Notes under the pieces: model-generated | What the model saw: the letters and a program-made list of their open reading frames with translations, nothing else | Told to the model about the DNA's origin: nothing | Database searches by the model: none | Assembly: GCA_030248215.1 (NCBI GenBank) | Contig: JASANG010002137.1 | Location: 1 to 64,000, forward strand | Reading direction: 5' to 3' | Length of the DNA: 64,000 nt | From: Enoplolaimus lenunculus | Taxonomy: Eukaryota; Nematoda; Enoplea; Enoplida; Thoracostomopsidae | Made by a program: the position numbers and the translations under genes | Shown here: in pieces, positions 1-13,190 of the stretch | Position numbering within the stretch: the stretch's first letter is position 1 | Layout: every line of letters starts with the position of its first letter

Positions 1-1785
1 ACCTCATAGACTTTTAATTTGGATTTTTTGTGTCAATCCTTATACCTACAAGTTTCTTCGCTTGTCTTGGCTGAAAAATCCTACGCCCAATTTACGTCTA
101 CCTAGCGTTAGAAATGCTACGTGCGACGCTAACCAAATATGAAACGCAATAAAGAAATATAATATCAGTTTACATGATACTAATACGAGAATGAAGATAA
201 TACAACGATAATTCTCAATGCCAAATCAAATATGTACATGTACATACGCCAGAAAAAATCCTATTTTTGTAGATGGAGATCCACTGATAAAGAAGTATAA
301 TACCGGAATTGCAAAATGAGGCGTTGTTCTTAAGCTTAATTTGTTGTGGAGGCTTCGCCGCGAACCGCAATGAGTAGTATGGAAAATATTTCCAACAATG
401 ACAACCGCAATTTACGATGTTATACCATTCTAAATTAAGCTTTTCCGTGCGATGTCTCTAACTTTCGGTGATTTGCTCAAGTCTGTAATTTCCTGAAAGA
501 TGTCTTCTGAAAAAATGCCTGTCCTTCTCTTAGAATTTTAATTTTGGCAATTTGTGCTAACCCTTATACTTTGAACGTTGAAATAGTATGTATGCAGCAT
601 TAATCGCGTTGCCCACGGTAAAATACACAATATTGTATACATATGGAGATTTCGACATTCCATTGAAGACGTATTACATAACTACAATTTAGTCAAAAAA
701 ATAGATAAAATTACTTAATGCCTATGGGAACCGAACTGTTGGTTCAAAATTTGATGGCATACAGCCGTATGAAAAGCGTTAATTCATGAAATTCTCATCA
801 ATGTGTATGATTGAGAAAATGTGCGTTTACCAGTCTTTTACAGAAATACATTATTAGTAAACTGTCATTGACTTAGGTAAGAATACTTATTAACACATTC
901 TCAAATTCTGTTTTTGGAAAGATTTGAGGTTTAGTATTAGCTAAATCTAACCAATGGGCACACTGTAATGAACAGATGAGCAAATAAACACTTGTGCAGT
1001 CAATGATACATAATCAATATGTAGCAACAGTGCTCGCCGCGCAATAGTCCTGTGCTAATGCTCATTTAAATGTATCAAGCGAGTGTAGTCTATAATTTGT
1101 TGACACACCACGAAGCAAAAATACAGGCGCAAGCCGGTTGTAAACGATTGTGACGACGCAGAGTGGATCAAAAGTGCCAAATTGTTTCGGGCTTCGACGT
1201 CATAAAACTTTAAACAGTTGCAGGCACACCTTGACAATATGCGTTTTAACATATATCACAATGTCAGCAGTGCACTAACATACAACCATCGGTAATGTAA
1301 TGAAACCCAATGGCCGATAGTCGACAGTCCGCTACTGACTTGAGTTTGATGTAAATTCCTCATGACGTTTTATTAGTGTGTCAGTTCTCAGCTGAATTCG
1401 CAGCTCATGTGCTGACTTGTTGAAGAAATGTAGCTGTGCACTGCATGGCGCAAAATTTTCCCTGATTTTAAGTAGTTGTTTGGCTCAAATTGTTGTTCCT
1501 TTCTTTTGTTTGAGGTTGCTGGTTATTTAGTTTGGGCACCTTGTACTGTTGCGACTAGCGATGTCGTTCTACGATTACATGGCAAGTTGAATCAAATCTG
1601 TAATGCAAATATATTTTCTATCGATATTTAGCATACAGAATGAGAATGGCTGAGTACAGGCGGCGATACAACAGGACGCCAATTGTTACATTTTTCACTA
1701 AACTTATGATTAAACTAACCTATAGTTTATACATTTTGGTGTTATGATAAATTTAATTTTGAGTCAATGTTTATGCGTCTATATT
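1..1785. other. A+T-rich stretch with no recognised gene
   Basis: I read both strands and found no family motif, no run of codons bounded by splice signals, no RNA gene and no clear terminal inverted repeat. Short open frames here look like chance. It is probably intergenic or deep intronic DNA. Confidence 0.5.
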
Positions 1786-1959
1786 TTATTTTGAAACCCT
1801 TCGTTTTGCTAGGCTAGTGCTAAATTGTAACAGGGAGAAAATATGCAGTCCGCTCAAACCGTGGTCTGAAGCCACGTTGACCTCAAGATATTTTAAACTA
1901 CGTTCGAGAGTATGTTCTTGGTTTGCAGTAATAAAAATTGGTACATTACGGCTGTTTAA

Positions 1960-2290
1960 TCTCACACATTGTGCGTTCGCCCCGTACACTTACCTAGGAC
2001 TACTAGCAAAAGACGCCATATCATATAAAGATCCCGTAACTTACCTAGGATCAACAATGACAATCGTCTGCCAAACAAGGCTCTGACGCATTCCGTAACT
2101 CACCTAGAACACGTCGTGCCCATGATATTGTTTATGTTCGGCCAGACTCTGGTATCTATAGCCGTTCACCCCGTACACTTACCTAGGGTGGAAAGCCGTG
2201 ACTCTTCATTACTATAACCAAATAATGGCCAGTTTCTGAGAACTAAAAGTATCTGTCCAGAACTTTCCTAGGACACGATACGTCTGATGG
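1960..2290 (-). repeat. Degenerate short repeat array with splice-donor-like cores
   Basis: On the minus strand the phrase CCTAGGTAAGTGTACGGGG, or a close variant, occurs four times (near 1979–1997, 2033–2051, 2090–2107 and 2167–2187), with a weaker fifth trace near 2265. Spacing is 54 to 77 bases and the sequence between copies is not conserved. Each core contains AG|GTAAGT or AG|GTGAGT, the consensus 5' splice site. No coding exon was found feeding these donors, so I call it a short degenerate repeat rather than a set of exons. Confidence 0.45.
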
Positions 2291-3478
2291 AAATTTCACA
2301 GCCGTATAACCAACCACTGTCAAAAACGCTCAAAGAATTTTTTACGCAAACATTGGAATGAATAAATTACACTGCTACACGCAGAATTAGGGGGGCACGA
2401 ACGAGCTTAAAAAATTCTGCAAACGTAAAAATATAATTGAATTGAATAGCGGAAAAAGATGTTTAGCCGTTAAATATAGACATAGCAAGTATAAACAAAC
2501 TTCCAATCTTTGCTGATTACGTTAAATTTTTTTTACCCTAGATAAAGGCTTCGAAACTAGTGCAATCCTTAAGCCTTAACTAACAAGCTATATGCTTGAA
2601 CATACTAAATTCAAAATTAACCTACTTTGGGGGAAACGGCGCAGTGTCTAAAACTGGAGGGTTCATAAGCAATAGCTAAATTGCAGAAATGTTTTGTCAA
2701 ACGAATCGCTATTTGTTCATTAGTATTAACTTAAAAATTGCTTTCTAAACTATTTTTCAATTACGCTACTATCACATTTGCAAACCGTCTACATGGTGTT
2801 GTATTTGCTGATGGACGATATTTTTTAGCTTCTGCAACTAACGTGGTGGGTGTGACGTATTAACTGAGACTTGTAACAAACACTGATATGGTGTAAAAAC
2901 GCCAAATCAAAAATAAAATTTAACAAAATTTAATTGCTGTTTGCAACTCAAGCTGTATTAATAGGTACAACCCAGAACATCTTAAGCTTTTAAAATGCAT
3001 ACCTAAAATTGTACCGAAAATGATGAAAACAATAACAGCTTTATTGGATACAATTAAAAGACTTCAAAAAGAAATCGCATCATTAAATTTGTCCAGTCTG
3101 AAGTCAATTTTATCGTTAACAGTGTAATCTACATTTTATTTCTAACAAAATACAAGGTGACAAAAAGTTTAAGTTATTATTTCAGGCAAATGCAACCTAG
3201 TTTAAATAAGAACGCTGTAGTTTTATACAATAAATGTCTTTTGGTCATCCGAACTTTTCCACAATATGCTAATTGCTATAGGGTTTAGGTGAATTTCATA
3301 GAGAGCAGACGTTTAATGAATACGTCTTTGGTTTCGTTTTCTAAACTTAGCAATGCTTTCCAAAGGGTGGATCATAAACGACAAAAACAAACATGCTTCA
3401 TAAATTGTTACGGTAAACTGTGCCTGAACCTTTAAATTTAGATACGCAATCACCAAAGTAACTTCAATGCTTTCAGGG
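2291..3478. other. No recognised gene; flank of the gag fossil
   Basis: A+T-rich sequence. If the minus-strand gag-like frame beside it belonged to a complete element, pol would be expected on this side. I recognise no protease, reverse transcriptase or integrase motif and no LTR boundary here. Confidence 0.4.
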
Positions 3479-4597
3479 CTAACATAGTTTGTTACTAGAC
3501 ACAATTTCGGCGTATGCTTTTGAAGATTTCTCATTCTTCTGTAGGGATTTAGTCTCACAGCTCCTATGGTTCGGGCAATGACGTGCGAAATGGCCCTGTT
3601 CACCGCAAGCATAACATGGATACGCTCGCCTAGGTTTAATTTCGTTAGGCTCAAACGTTTCGTTTGCCCGTGTTTCTGCGTACCTAGTAGGGCAGCTGCG
3701 AGCATAATGCCCAGCTTCCCCGCATGAAAAGCACAGATCAGAAAAAGTGATATGTTTGTTGTTTCGTTTGTTCTTACAAACCTTACTCTGAGCATTAGAT
3801 AAAATATTTATACACTGCGGGCTTTTAAAAAGCATCGATACAGTTTTTCTGCTTGCCAACTGTCTACCTAAACCTAATTCTTCAGAGCATGCAGTGGTTA
3901 ACCGCATTGGGTTAGTAGGCGTTTGCGTCGATTTTGCTTGCACTTCAGATTTAAGGTTCAGGATACGTTTTTCTAAAGTTGCATCAGTTGATTGTTTTTG
4001 AGCGTTATCAGATGCTGTAAAGTCCTTTTGCGGGTAATGTTCAGATAAACGACCTACCCGTTTAGCTTCTTTAAAAAGCTGAGCCTCACAATCAAAATCT
4101 AGATCAAGCGCAGCCCGGTATTTTGGCAACAAACCATCCCGGAAAAATAGTACGAATATGTTCTCGGCAGTTAACTTGGATTCATCAATACGGCTTACTA
4201 TATTTTTTATTCTGATCGCAAATTGAAAGGGAGTCTCATTAGGTTGCTGTCCTGTGCGCAATTCTCTTGTAAGCTCCGTTTGTTCGAATCCAGATAAAAT
4301 CAAACTACTTAAGTTTTGTTTTAATGATTCCCACGACCGACGTTTATCTTGATCGAGCGAACGGTATAATTCATAAAATTCTGGACTCAAGTTTGACAAA
4401 AGGTATCCTCGCTTAATATTGTCGTCCCATCTGTACGCATCTGCAATCTCTTCAAAATATTCGAGCCAGTCCAGAAATTTTGGAAATCTGGATTCAGGTT
4501 TACCTGTATAAGTAGGAATACTTACCACGTTAAAAGGGATATAACGGACGCTTGATTCCTGGGACTTAGGTAGCTCTGGTGAATTGCTCTTAGACAT
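3479..4597 (-). mobile_element. LTR-retrotransposon gag-like fossil with two zinc knuckles
   Basis: A 372-codon open frame reads as a retrotransposon Gag. The first ~190 residues form a helical capsid-like region with the Trp/Phe-rich pattern of Ty3-like gag proteins. The last ~90 residues carry two CCHC zinc knuckles, CFSCGEAGHYARSC and CYACGEQGHFARHC, which bind nucleic acid in this family. I recognise no pol, LTR, primer site or target duplication next to it, so it looks like an isolated, incomplete fragment. The Ty3-like assignment is by pattern only; a BEL/Pao gag is an alternative. Confidence 0.75.
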
Positions 4598-5576
4598 TGC
4601 AGTGCGACACGTTGTATGACATATAAATGTTTCACACTAAGATATAATATATTTGGGTGTCTTAATTGGGAATAATCTGAAAAATATATTCCTTTAAGTT
4701 TTCATGCAAAGTCATGTGTTCTAAAAAATTTCGGTGTTAACATTTTCCTCCAACCAGAAATTGTGAGAGAGTTCCAAATTGTTGAATTAGTGGTACTTCA
4801 GGGTTGTAGTTGAATAATATGCAACAGGTCTAACAACACTCAACTTCAAACAGCACCCGAAATGAAAATGGCACACCAACAAACCAATAAAATACGACAA
4901 GCGGGGCGCCCGACAGTTGTTTCCGACATTTTTCATTCATATTCGGGATTAAAATTGCACAAAAAACACCTTACCAGGATTGTTTCAATGTCCCCGTCAG
5001 TCAATATTATAGAGGGGCGCCGGGTATCTGGATATTCGGATATGAAAACTATCCGGAACGTGTATCCAAACAGGAACAAGTATCAGGATATCCGTAAGAA
5101 ATTTGGAGCAATTTGCACTATTTCACAACAAAAGTAGCTGGAGTTGACTAAAAGAAAATTTTGTATTCACTCACAAAAAATATACTCAAAATTAAGCAAA
5201 ACTGTTGCCGAATTAAGTGCCGGTTTTACTTACTATGGTGCTTAGCAAAGTTTTACCCAATTTTAAGCAAACACAAAACTTTAGCTTTACATTTACTTAA
5301 TTAATCAGGAAATGATAGCAGTAGTTTTACCTATTTACATTGCTTAAGCAAAGATTTACTTAATGTTTAATACACTTATACTTAAGAAAGTTAGTAAAAT
5401 ATAACCATAGTATTTTAAGTACAGTGTTTTTACAGAGTAAACCTCTGACGAAAAGAAAATCCTGTATTCAAATGTGAGCCAGAACATTGAACCAAATTCC
5501 TGACAGTTTTTTGTGAGTAGATTTAATTTTTCGGTGTATATTGATATCATTTCTGTTCTCACGTCTTGACGGATAC
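4598..5576. other. No recognised gene
   Basis: A+T-rich sequence upstream of the minus-strand gag fossil. An LTR of that element might be expected here, but I could not find a TG…CA pair repeated elsewhere in the window. Confidence 0.35.
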
Positions 5577-5691
5577 CAGGGTGCAATCGGGGGTGAAAGA
5601 TACCGGAGCCGGAGCTGAGCGCCGAAGGCCGATTCTCAGCCGGAGCGGGAGCCGGAGCCGGAGCTGGAGGCAGACCTCCAGTTGCACCCTG
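5577..5691. mobile_element. hAT-like MITE with GGAGCC-rich core
   Basis: The 115-bp element begins CAGGGTGCAA and ends TTGCACCCTG, perfect inverted ends. It is flanked by ACGGATAC (5569–5576) and ATGGATAC (5692–5699), a 7/8 match to an 8-bp target duplication as made by hAT transposases. The core is a G+C-rich run of GGAGCC/GGAGCT units that could fold back. A related CAGGGTGCGACC start occurs near 15918. Confidence 0.7.
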
Positions 5692-6417
5692 ATGGATACT
5701 GTCAAAGGCTCGGTTCCGCAGTGCATCCCGTGGGTCCATGTAACGAAGAGGTCCCTCCCAAAATCCACGGATATTTGGGATTTCGGGAAATTGGGATATT
5801 ACACGAAAAATTGGGATTTTGTGCGCAGCGTTTTTGCTCGGGATTTGGAAAATTAAAATGTTAGAAAATGGGGATATTACCCGATGAATTGCGATTTTGG
5901 GGGCAGCGTTTTTTTGCTCGGCATATTTGGGACCTTGGAAAAATAAAGTGTTGGTAACTCCTCGCTTTACGGATCGGGTTAAATTCTCCGTTTGTACTAA
6001 TTTAACACATGTTTACCGTAGTTTTATTTTACATTGCTCATATTATTTAAACGGTATGTTGAGTTTTTCCGTTGAGAAATTAGGTTACCCTTCGGAAACT
6101 AAACTCCGGCAACGCCCGTGGTCGGAATACACTCTTTGTGGAACTATAATTTTAAGAATACACTAACAGTGTTTAATACAGTTTCAATATATACGTAAAT
6201 TGGGGGGCACAACACCTTTGAGAACACAAGAAAAAACCCCGGCGACCCCCGCCGCCGGCTATCATTGTACGGCATTATACTGCAAAGCACGTGAATTTTA
6301 ACTTGCCGTACCGCACCGCTCCGGAAGTTGCCGCACGACATGAACTGCACCACCCTTATTTATTACAAACCGTTTTCTATTGTTCACAAATTTTATGTGC
6401 TAACTGTTAATCATCGC
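5692..6417. other. No recognised gene
   Basis: Contains a short internal duplication of a phrase like TTGGGATATTAC (near 5790–5900). No splice-bounded coding run or family motif was seen on either strand. Confidence 0.35.
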
Positions 6418-6780
6418 GCAAACGGATAGTAAAAAATGAAAACGGAAACGGATGGTCATCGAAAGAACGGAAACGGAAAACGGATATTGTAGTTTAAGTG
6501 TCAAGGATGTTTTACGTTTCTGTCAACGCAATTGAGACATGAAATTACATTAACAGATTTTAGATAAAAAATACTGATGCGCCTAAATGGTTAAGATTTC
6601 GGATGAATTTCTTAATCTTATTCCATTTCGAACAATTCCAGCATATCTGTAATAGAAAACTGCGCAATATACACGTGAATTATAACCCACCTTGAATGTT
6701 AAAAGAACTAAATTTCCGGCGTTTCTGTAACAAAAACGGGCCTAGATTTTTACCATAAATGGACATCTCGTTACACTCTG
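6418..6780. mobile_element. MITE copy, CAGGGTGTA family
   Basis: This stretch is the same family as 18485–18870. Shared phrases in the same order include ACGGAAACGGA near the left end, CAATTGAGAC, TTTCGAACAATT, GCATATCTG and TACACGTGA. The right end TTACACTCTG is the complement of the CAGGGTGTA start of the other copy. The left boundary is diffuse. It has no coding capacity. Confidence 0.55.
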
Positions 6781-7335
6781 ATTTCAGCCTATAGTTGTTC
6801 CGTTTACACAATGAACAGCTTCATTCATTTGATGAAAAAAGAAGCTTCTTAATTGTCTTGGTTTTTGTTTTTTAATCAAAAGTAGTTAATAACCAACAGT
6901 AAATTAGGTGCGCTAAACAAGTCATATTTAGTTTTGAGAAAGAACACGCGATACTGCAGTTTGAAAATGTAGGGATGCCTCAGAGTACGTGTTCTGAGAT
7001 CATCATATTCTGCAAAATTTGCGGGGATATCCCGAAACGTTTCTGCTTAGGGTCAAACTTGCTGGCGTCTATCTCCAATAGAAGGGGGTTTTTTGTTCGA
7101 TCGAAATAGACTTAGTTCGAGGATAAGCCGAGTCAGGTTTTGCTTTTTGGACCTGCTTAGTGGGAGATCCTCTGGACTTTTCATTTTCCGGTTTTTTGTT
7201 TTTTTTTGGATCCAATGAAATCCAAGAATGGACGGCAAGAGAGCAGTTTTCTTCTTCTTTTTCTTACTTTTTCAATTACTTAACCTGAATTTTTTTTCTC
7301 TTTCGATTTGTATTACACGTTAGAGTGAAGTCAGG

Positions 7336-7535
7336 GCTCATGTAAAGATCAGGGGCGGTACGTTTTTTCGTGGGACTGAAGTAGAATAAGCTTAAGCTTT
7401 GAGCTCATTTTTTGCTCGGCTTAGGCTTAGATTTGGGCTTATAAATAAACTAATTCTTACGCTTAGGATTAGGCTAAGGCTTAGAAATAAGCTTATGATA
7501 CTGTTCCGCCACTGCTCCTTACATTGACCGCAGTC
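7336..7535. mobile_element. TTAGGC-bearing MITE, copy 1
   Basis: The element reads GGGCTCATGTAAAGATCAGG, then AAGCTTAAGCTTTGAG, then a degenerate run of GCTTAGGCTTAGG units, then ATACTGTTCCGCCACTGCTC. The order matches the well-bounded copy at 40080–40263. The internal array is the nematode telomere repeat in degenerate form. It is non-coding; ends are approximate. Confidence 0.6.
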
Positions 7536-8700
7536 AGTGTACACGGATGAGCAATGACATGAGTCTTCTAGTCTCACAACTTTTGGCTGCGTTGTCCAGC
7601 CCTAATCCGGCTGGTGGGCTTGCAGCCCGTCAGAAACTGCTTGTCAGCATAATAAAAAGCAGTCTAGTGGTTTGGTAATGACCAATAAGGATCGTAAATA
7701 GAAGAGCACTCTAGATCTCAGAGCGGAGATCCTGTTTCCACTGCAGGTAATATCATCCATTGAAACATACCGTTCGTTTTCGGTTGGTGAGAGCTTCTTT
7801 TGGTGGGAGGCTTGGGAACCTGGCCCCCTGCCTTAATCCGGTGATGTCCAAGACATATTCCTAAGTTTAAGCGATTTCAGCGTGATAAAACGAAGTCTAA
7901 CACAAACCCCAAGGTTCCAACTGAGTTCCAAATCCAGCTAAAATTCCAATTAAAGTTGGGTTTCGAATGTAATGGCTCTTTATTCTGATACCGCAATTCT
8001 AACTTTTCGGTCATGAGTTTCTTTTATTAAAGGAGACTATGGCTCAACATTTGGTTCAACAGTATCCCTTCCGTAGCGGCCAATTTTCGTTTTGAGAGTT
8101 CTGCACTGAGTTGTAACCGCAAACTGAAGACATTAAATGTTGCCACCCCATTGAGTTGCTTAATTTGCTAAAGTCTGGGGTTATTTATGGTTGCTTAGCA
8201 GTATTTCAAAATAGAACCAAGCTTATCCAAGATCTTGATAATTGGCAGGCGCTCTGAGAATGGTAGGCCTCTATTAATATTATAAATTTCGCGACGTTAG
8301 TAGATCGGTAATTCAGTCAGGTAGAAACAATTTTCACTGAAACTGTGAAAATACTGACATGCATACTACAGCAAAAGTCAAAAGTCATACACTTTACTTT
8401 TTTAAAAGAATTTCTGAAACTTTTTCCACTCCGATTCCGCTTCCGACAATATGTACTTCCAATTGGAACCCTTAGAATGCCCAAGCCTAACCCATGTAGA
8501 AATGGTATAAAATTTAAACCTACCCTATTGCGGTCCAGTGATAAAACGTGAAGCGGGGTTCTACTAAAAGTAACATTGGCTCATGTTGCATAATTAAGCG
8601 CATATATATTTCAATGTAGTTCTTTTTCGTGGGACATAAACTTAAGTACAAATATACGTATATGAAAAGATATCCGATGCTCATTAAGGTCAACATTATC
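7536..8700. other. No recognised gene
   Basis: No domain motif, RNA gene or clear repeat boundary was found on either strand. Confidence 0.35.
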
Positions 8701-11700
8701 TCTACGTATAAATTACAGCACTGAGTATACGATCTATATACATGGTGAGCGCTCCTCTTTTATTGACCTGTTGATCTCACTAATGCATCTGCAACAGTTC
8801 GGACTTATAATACGCAGTCAAAATAACTTAAGTACACTGCGCCTAACATCAGTATGCCATTTGTTTCTCCTTGCAATCCGCTCTCAGTACTCAAGCCGGG
8901 CTAACCAGCTATTGGCGGGTACCCAGAAGTAAACGTCTATTTGCGTTTACCACTGGGGGCCCTTTGTTCGACATCCCAAATGGTTTTGGGGTCTAGCAAT
9001 TTTTTACTTTGCGTGTGCTGTTACTTTCTCTTTTGGCCTGAGCTGAGGTTTTAGCATGTTGTCGATACACCCAGTCGAAGGGTGCACGCTGTGATATGTG
9101 TAGTCTTAGTCTCAAGTTGATTGTGAGATAGCCGTTGAACCGCGGTCGACCGCAACTGTTCCCCGGGTTATGTAAGTGTTCTTGTGCGACCCTTCCGTCG
9201 AAGGTTGGGTTCCTAGAAATGTGAGTAAGTGTTTCGACTCAATAAAATTCTCGGCTGAGTTGTCTCTTAAGCCGTTTGATAGGGGGATTTTGTGCCTTAC
9301 GTATACGGTTTTGTTACAGCTAAGAGTTCGTTGAGCACTTTGATCCGTATACTCAATTCGAGTAGACCGCGTCCTGTTAGATTAGCGTTTGCGCCTTCGG
9401 GATTGTACAGCAGCGATTTTGTGATGTACCATAGAGCAGGAATCAATTTACCTACGGCTATGCGAGTGGACGCTCAACGAATTTTTAGCCAAAGTCTCAA
9501 TACGTACATAGTATCAATTTAGAAAAGATCAGATCACTAAATTTCTTTTGGATTAGTGACCTGACTCGCAACAATACGTACGAGATACTCAATTTCCTAA
9601 TGATATATACGTGCAATAAAGTGCGAAAATTAGGACTCTCGTGGTTTTTGCCTAAGATTTTGCGAGAGGTCCCGAAAACAACAATTTAACAATTTCTAAA
9701 ATTTCAAGAGACAGCAGAAAACACACAATCAACCTCGGGGTAAATTGTGAGTATAGCGTTGGCTACTTGGTCGAAATTAATTTAGGATGTTAAAGGCTCC
9801 TTGGAAAATGGAAAATTCCACGGAGTAGCCCCCAAGTGTTACGGGTACGATCAACGAGTATCCCTGCGGACGAATCCGAGATGATACTCTCACGGGTGTT
9901 CGTGGCCGTGGATCTGCCAAAGTAAGCTACTTGACTAGAGGATGATGGTCCCCCGGCGTGATATCAGGTTTTGAGAGTCACAAAATTCCGATATCGTCTT
10001 ACGCCTAAGCTTCCTTAAACACCTGTATGCGTTGCTAATTCGTACCAGCAACAATTGAGTTTTTTTTCGGGGTGGTTAATTGGGATTGCAAATTTTATGC
10101 TATCTCTCCTGAATAAACTCTAATTGTCGAGTTGCGACGTCGCTAATTTGAACAAAATTTTTTGAGGTTCTACAGAAAATTGGTTCCTTGGTTTAAACTT
10201 TGAATTAGCCATGGCTCAAGGCCAGGAATTTGAAAGGTTCAAAACCGCTCATGGTACATTACCAAACTAAGATTGGAGTTTTGGTTTATCATATCTTTAT
10301 ACAGTACATACAGTAAAGATACAATTAAATAAAGTTACACCTTAGCGGAAGTTTTAGGTCTCAAGCTAATTTTGCTGTTGTGAGTCGATGATTTTTGATA
10401 GCACTGAGTGCTGCGTAAGAGAGTAGCTAGCAGTGGCTTATAAAATAACTGCTGAATGGCAAAATAAAGAATTCAACATTAATTTAACTTACAAATTTTA
10501 GATTTAACCCCTTATGCTCATGCAAACCACCAGAAAGGGGAGGAAAAAGATTTCAACGGAATTTTCTGAAGGTCGTCGCTTGCTGCTACTGTTTCTTAAG
10601 CGCGTAGTGATTTTAGTCTTACTCTGCCATGGTTACGGGCTGTGCATTCAGTGTTTCGGTTGCCAAGCGAGTCTGCAGGTTCTAGATTAACAGGATCGCT
10701 GGGGCCTGGCCAGAACCTTCTCATGCCACGGGGTACACTAAAATTTTCTCAGATGGCTAGGCGCTTAGCTCTTTTGTCAGACAAGACCTGGTGCTTAGCA
10801 CGAGGCAGTTTTGGCCTTCCTGCCCTTCTTGACAACCAATACCTGAATACAAGCGGGTATCACTAGGATACCAGGAATTTTAGTTGCTCCTTTAGAGCTG
10901 GTATTGCTCCATTATTTCGCCTAATCGGCAGTTTCACGATGCCTCTAAGTTTGTTTCCCCTTTTTGAATTTTCAAAGAAGCCCTAAATTTTACAGGAAAA
11001 CCTTGTACCCACGTTATCGGTAACGATAGGCAAACTTTGAGCCCAAAATAATTTAACACCCCACACCCCCTTCGTGAAAGTGAGATAGTCCTAGCTGGGC
11101 CCCCTTTTTGACATAGCCCCCCTTAAATATATACGTACCCCCTATCCCTTGTCGAATAGCGCCCCGAGACTCACGTACACGCTATGTCGCCACCGCGTGT
11201 AGTGAGCTCGGTTTGCTGTCGCGGCTCGAGCACGCGACTTTTAAAACCGAAAAATTTAAGACTGAACTGACTGCACAGCCCGTGCAGTGCGCTTTTATAC
11301 TCGCGCTCAGCCCCTACACGATTCGTCGTTGGGCTTAGCCAATCAGAGAGTCAGAAGCAGCAGCAAAGCAGCGACCCGATTGGGTAAATAATTTGAGTAA
11401 ATCTGAGCGAATGAGAATGTAATGTACACAAATTCCAGGACAACCGCCGATTGGTCAGCGGTTTTTACATGTAATATCGGTATTACGACATCAATGAGGG
11501 GATTCTTCAACCTTTTTGGGGTTAATAGGGTTGGTTTGCTTTCTGCGTAATGAGATTAATTTCATGAGTCTTCCTGTGTGATGCAGAATCCTCCCAAAAA
11601 TTCAGACAGTTTTGTGCGGCTTTTCTGGTGTACCACATCCCTCTTTTTGCATACTCTATAGCGCACGCTGTTACAACTGCTCATTAGGGAGTACAAAGCT

Positions 11701-11750
11701 CATTTCGTAGGTAGTGCGGAAGAAAAGGGCAGCGAAATTTTGAAACCATG
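8700..11750. other. Unclassified, relatively G+C-rich non-coding region
   Basis: Base composition is visibly richer in G+C than the flanks, especially 8880–9500 and 11030–11480. A TATA-like CTTTTATACTCGCG lies near 11293 and an AATAAA near 9241. A sequence beginning TGTTACGGGTACGATC near 9838 has the look of an LTR start. I found no second copy in the window and no protein motif, so it may be an old element without its partner repeat or simply a different compositional domain. Confidence 0.3.
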
Positions 11751-12329
11751 ATAAGGAATATAACAATAAGAGCTAAAAAATCGCAAATCATAAATGCATA
11801 AACACAAGTACACAGGCAAATAAAAATAAGACAATATCGTAGACAGTTAGCACCCTGGCCGGTTTATAAATTTAACACATCCAGTGTATAAAATGCGCGC
11901 ACTGGGTTCCTAAATCCTTATAGCTTATTTAAGCAATGTTCCCGGCATACGTCCATTATTCACGTCAAAAGCTGAATTAAACTAAGCTCTAAAATTCAGG
12001 CCGTTCTTGCCGACCAAGTTCTACGCTAAGTCTGCTGTGGGTCACAAATGTCAAATATGCCCAGGCCGTTGCTAGACTACCGTAAGAACTGCGTAGGCAT
12101 CAAGGACGTCACAATTTAGTCCGTCAGAGCAATAGGCCTGCAATTTTCGGGAATTTTCAAATACCCCCAACATTTGAAATAGTTCCAAGCCACATTCTGG
12201 ACGGTTTTCTGTGTCCAGAGGGTGAGACAAGGCCAGTGGTCTCAATTCCCGTGTCACATCACGAAAAACGTCAACACCGTATCTCCCAAAAATCCATCTC
12301 ATAACACTTACACATGTGGATCCCAAGGA

Positions 12330-13190
12330 GATTTCACCGACCTATAACTACCTAAGTGGTGGTGTGCGATACCTGCTTGGGGTGGTTTTATTAAGTAGCT
12401 CGGTACGGGCTATCGAATGGTACTCAATTTACCGCTATACCCCAAAAAGTGAAAATCGCATTTTTTGTAGGTCCGATCCGTAACGTGTATGTGTGTAAAA
12501 TAGGACGACCTTGAACCGGCCATAACTCTTGAACCATTGGTTTGCGGACCATGTTCGGGGTGGTTTTCTTGCTCTACGCGCCGAGCTGAATCGAATGGTA
12601 TCATATTTATCTGTGTATCTCGAAAAAGTTAAAATCGCGTTTTTCGGGCCGGGTCCGTAAAGCGTGTACACGTAAAATATAGAAATTTTTAATTGGTCAT
12701 AACTTTTTAACTTTTGATTTGCGGACCATTTTTGGGGTGGTTTCTTGCTCTACTCAGCGATCCAATTCGAATGATATCAATTTCAACCCTGTAGCTCGAA
12801 AAAATTGAATTCGCGTTTTTCGGGGGTCCGATCCGTAAAAGTGTACATACATAAAATCTTAAAAACCTTTGTTTGACCATAACTCCTTAAGTACTCTTTT
12901 GCGGACAGGGTTTGGGGTGGTTTTCTTAACCAGCTGGATGAGCTGAATCGAACGATACCAAATTTAGCGCCAAATCCCGGAAAAGTGAAAATCGCGTTTT
13001 TGGACCGGGATCCGTAAATGTTTACACGCTAAATTCCGAAACTTCAAGGGTCCATAACTTTTCGAATATTAGTTAGAGAGTAGGGTTGTGGGTATTTTCC
13101 TTGATCAGCTCGAGGAGCTGAATCGAATAGGGCTATTTTAGAAGTCGAAATTCGAAAAAGTAAAAAACCGCATTTTGCTCTCAGGGCCCA
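12330..13190. repeat. Degenerate ~177-bp satellite, about five copies
   Basis: The phrase GGGGTGGTTTTCTT or a variant recurs near 12379, 12557, 12734, 12914 and 13088, at steps of 178, 177, 180 and ~174 bases. Each unit contains in order a CATAACT phrase, TTTGCGGAC, GGGGTGGTTTTCTT, GAGCTGAATCGAAT, TCGAAAAAGT, AAAATCGCGTTTTT and GATCCGTAAA. Copies differ at many positions, so the array is old. A weaker unit may extend to ~12150. No coding meaning was seen. Confidence 0.75.

Noticed and set aside
9838-11672. Possible solo LTR (TGTTACGGG … GTTACA)
   Set aside because: No matching second copy, no target duplication and no convincing primer site; boundaries were chosen by eye only.
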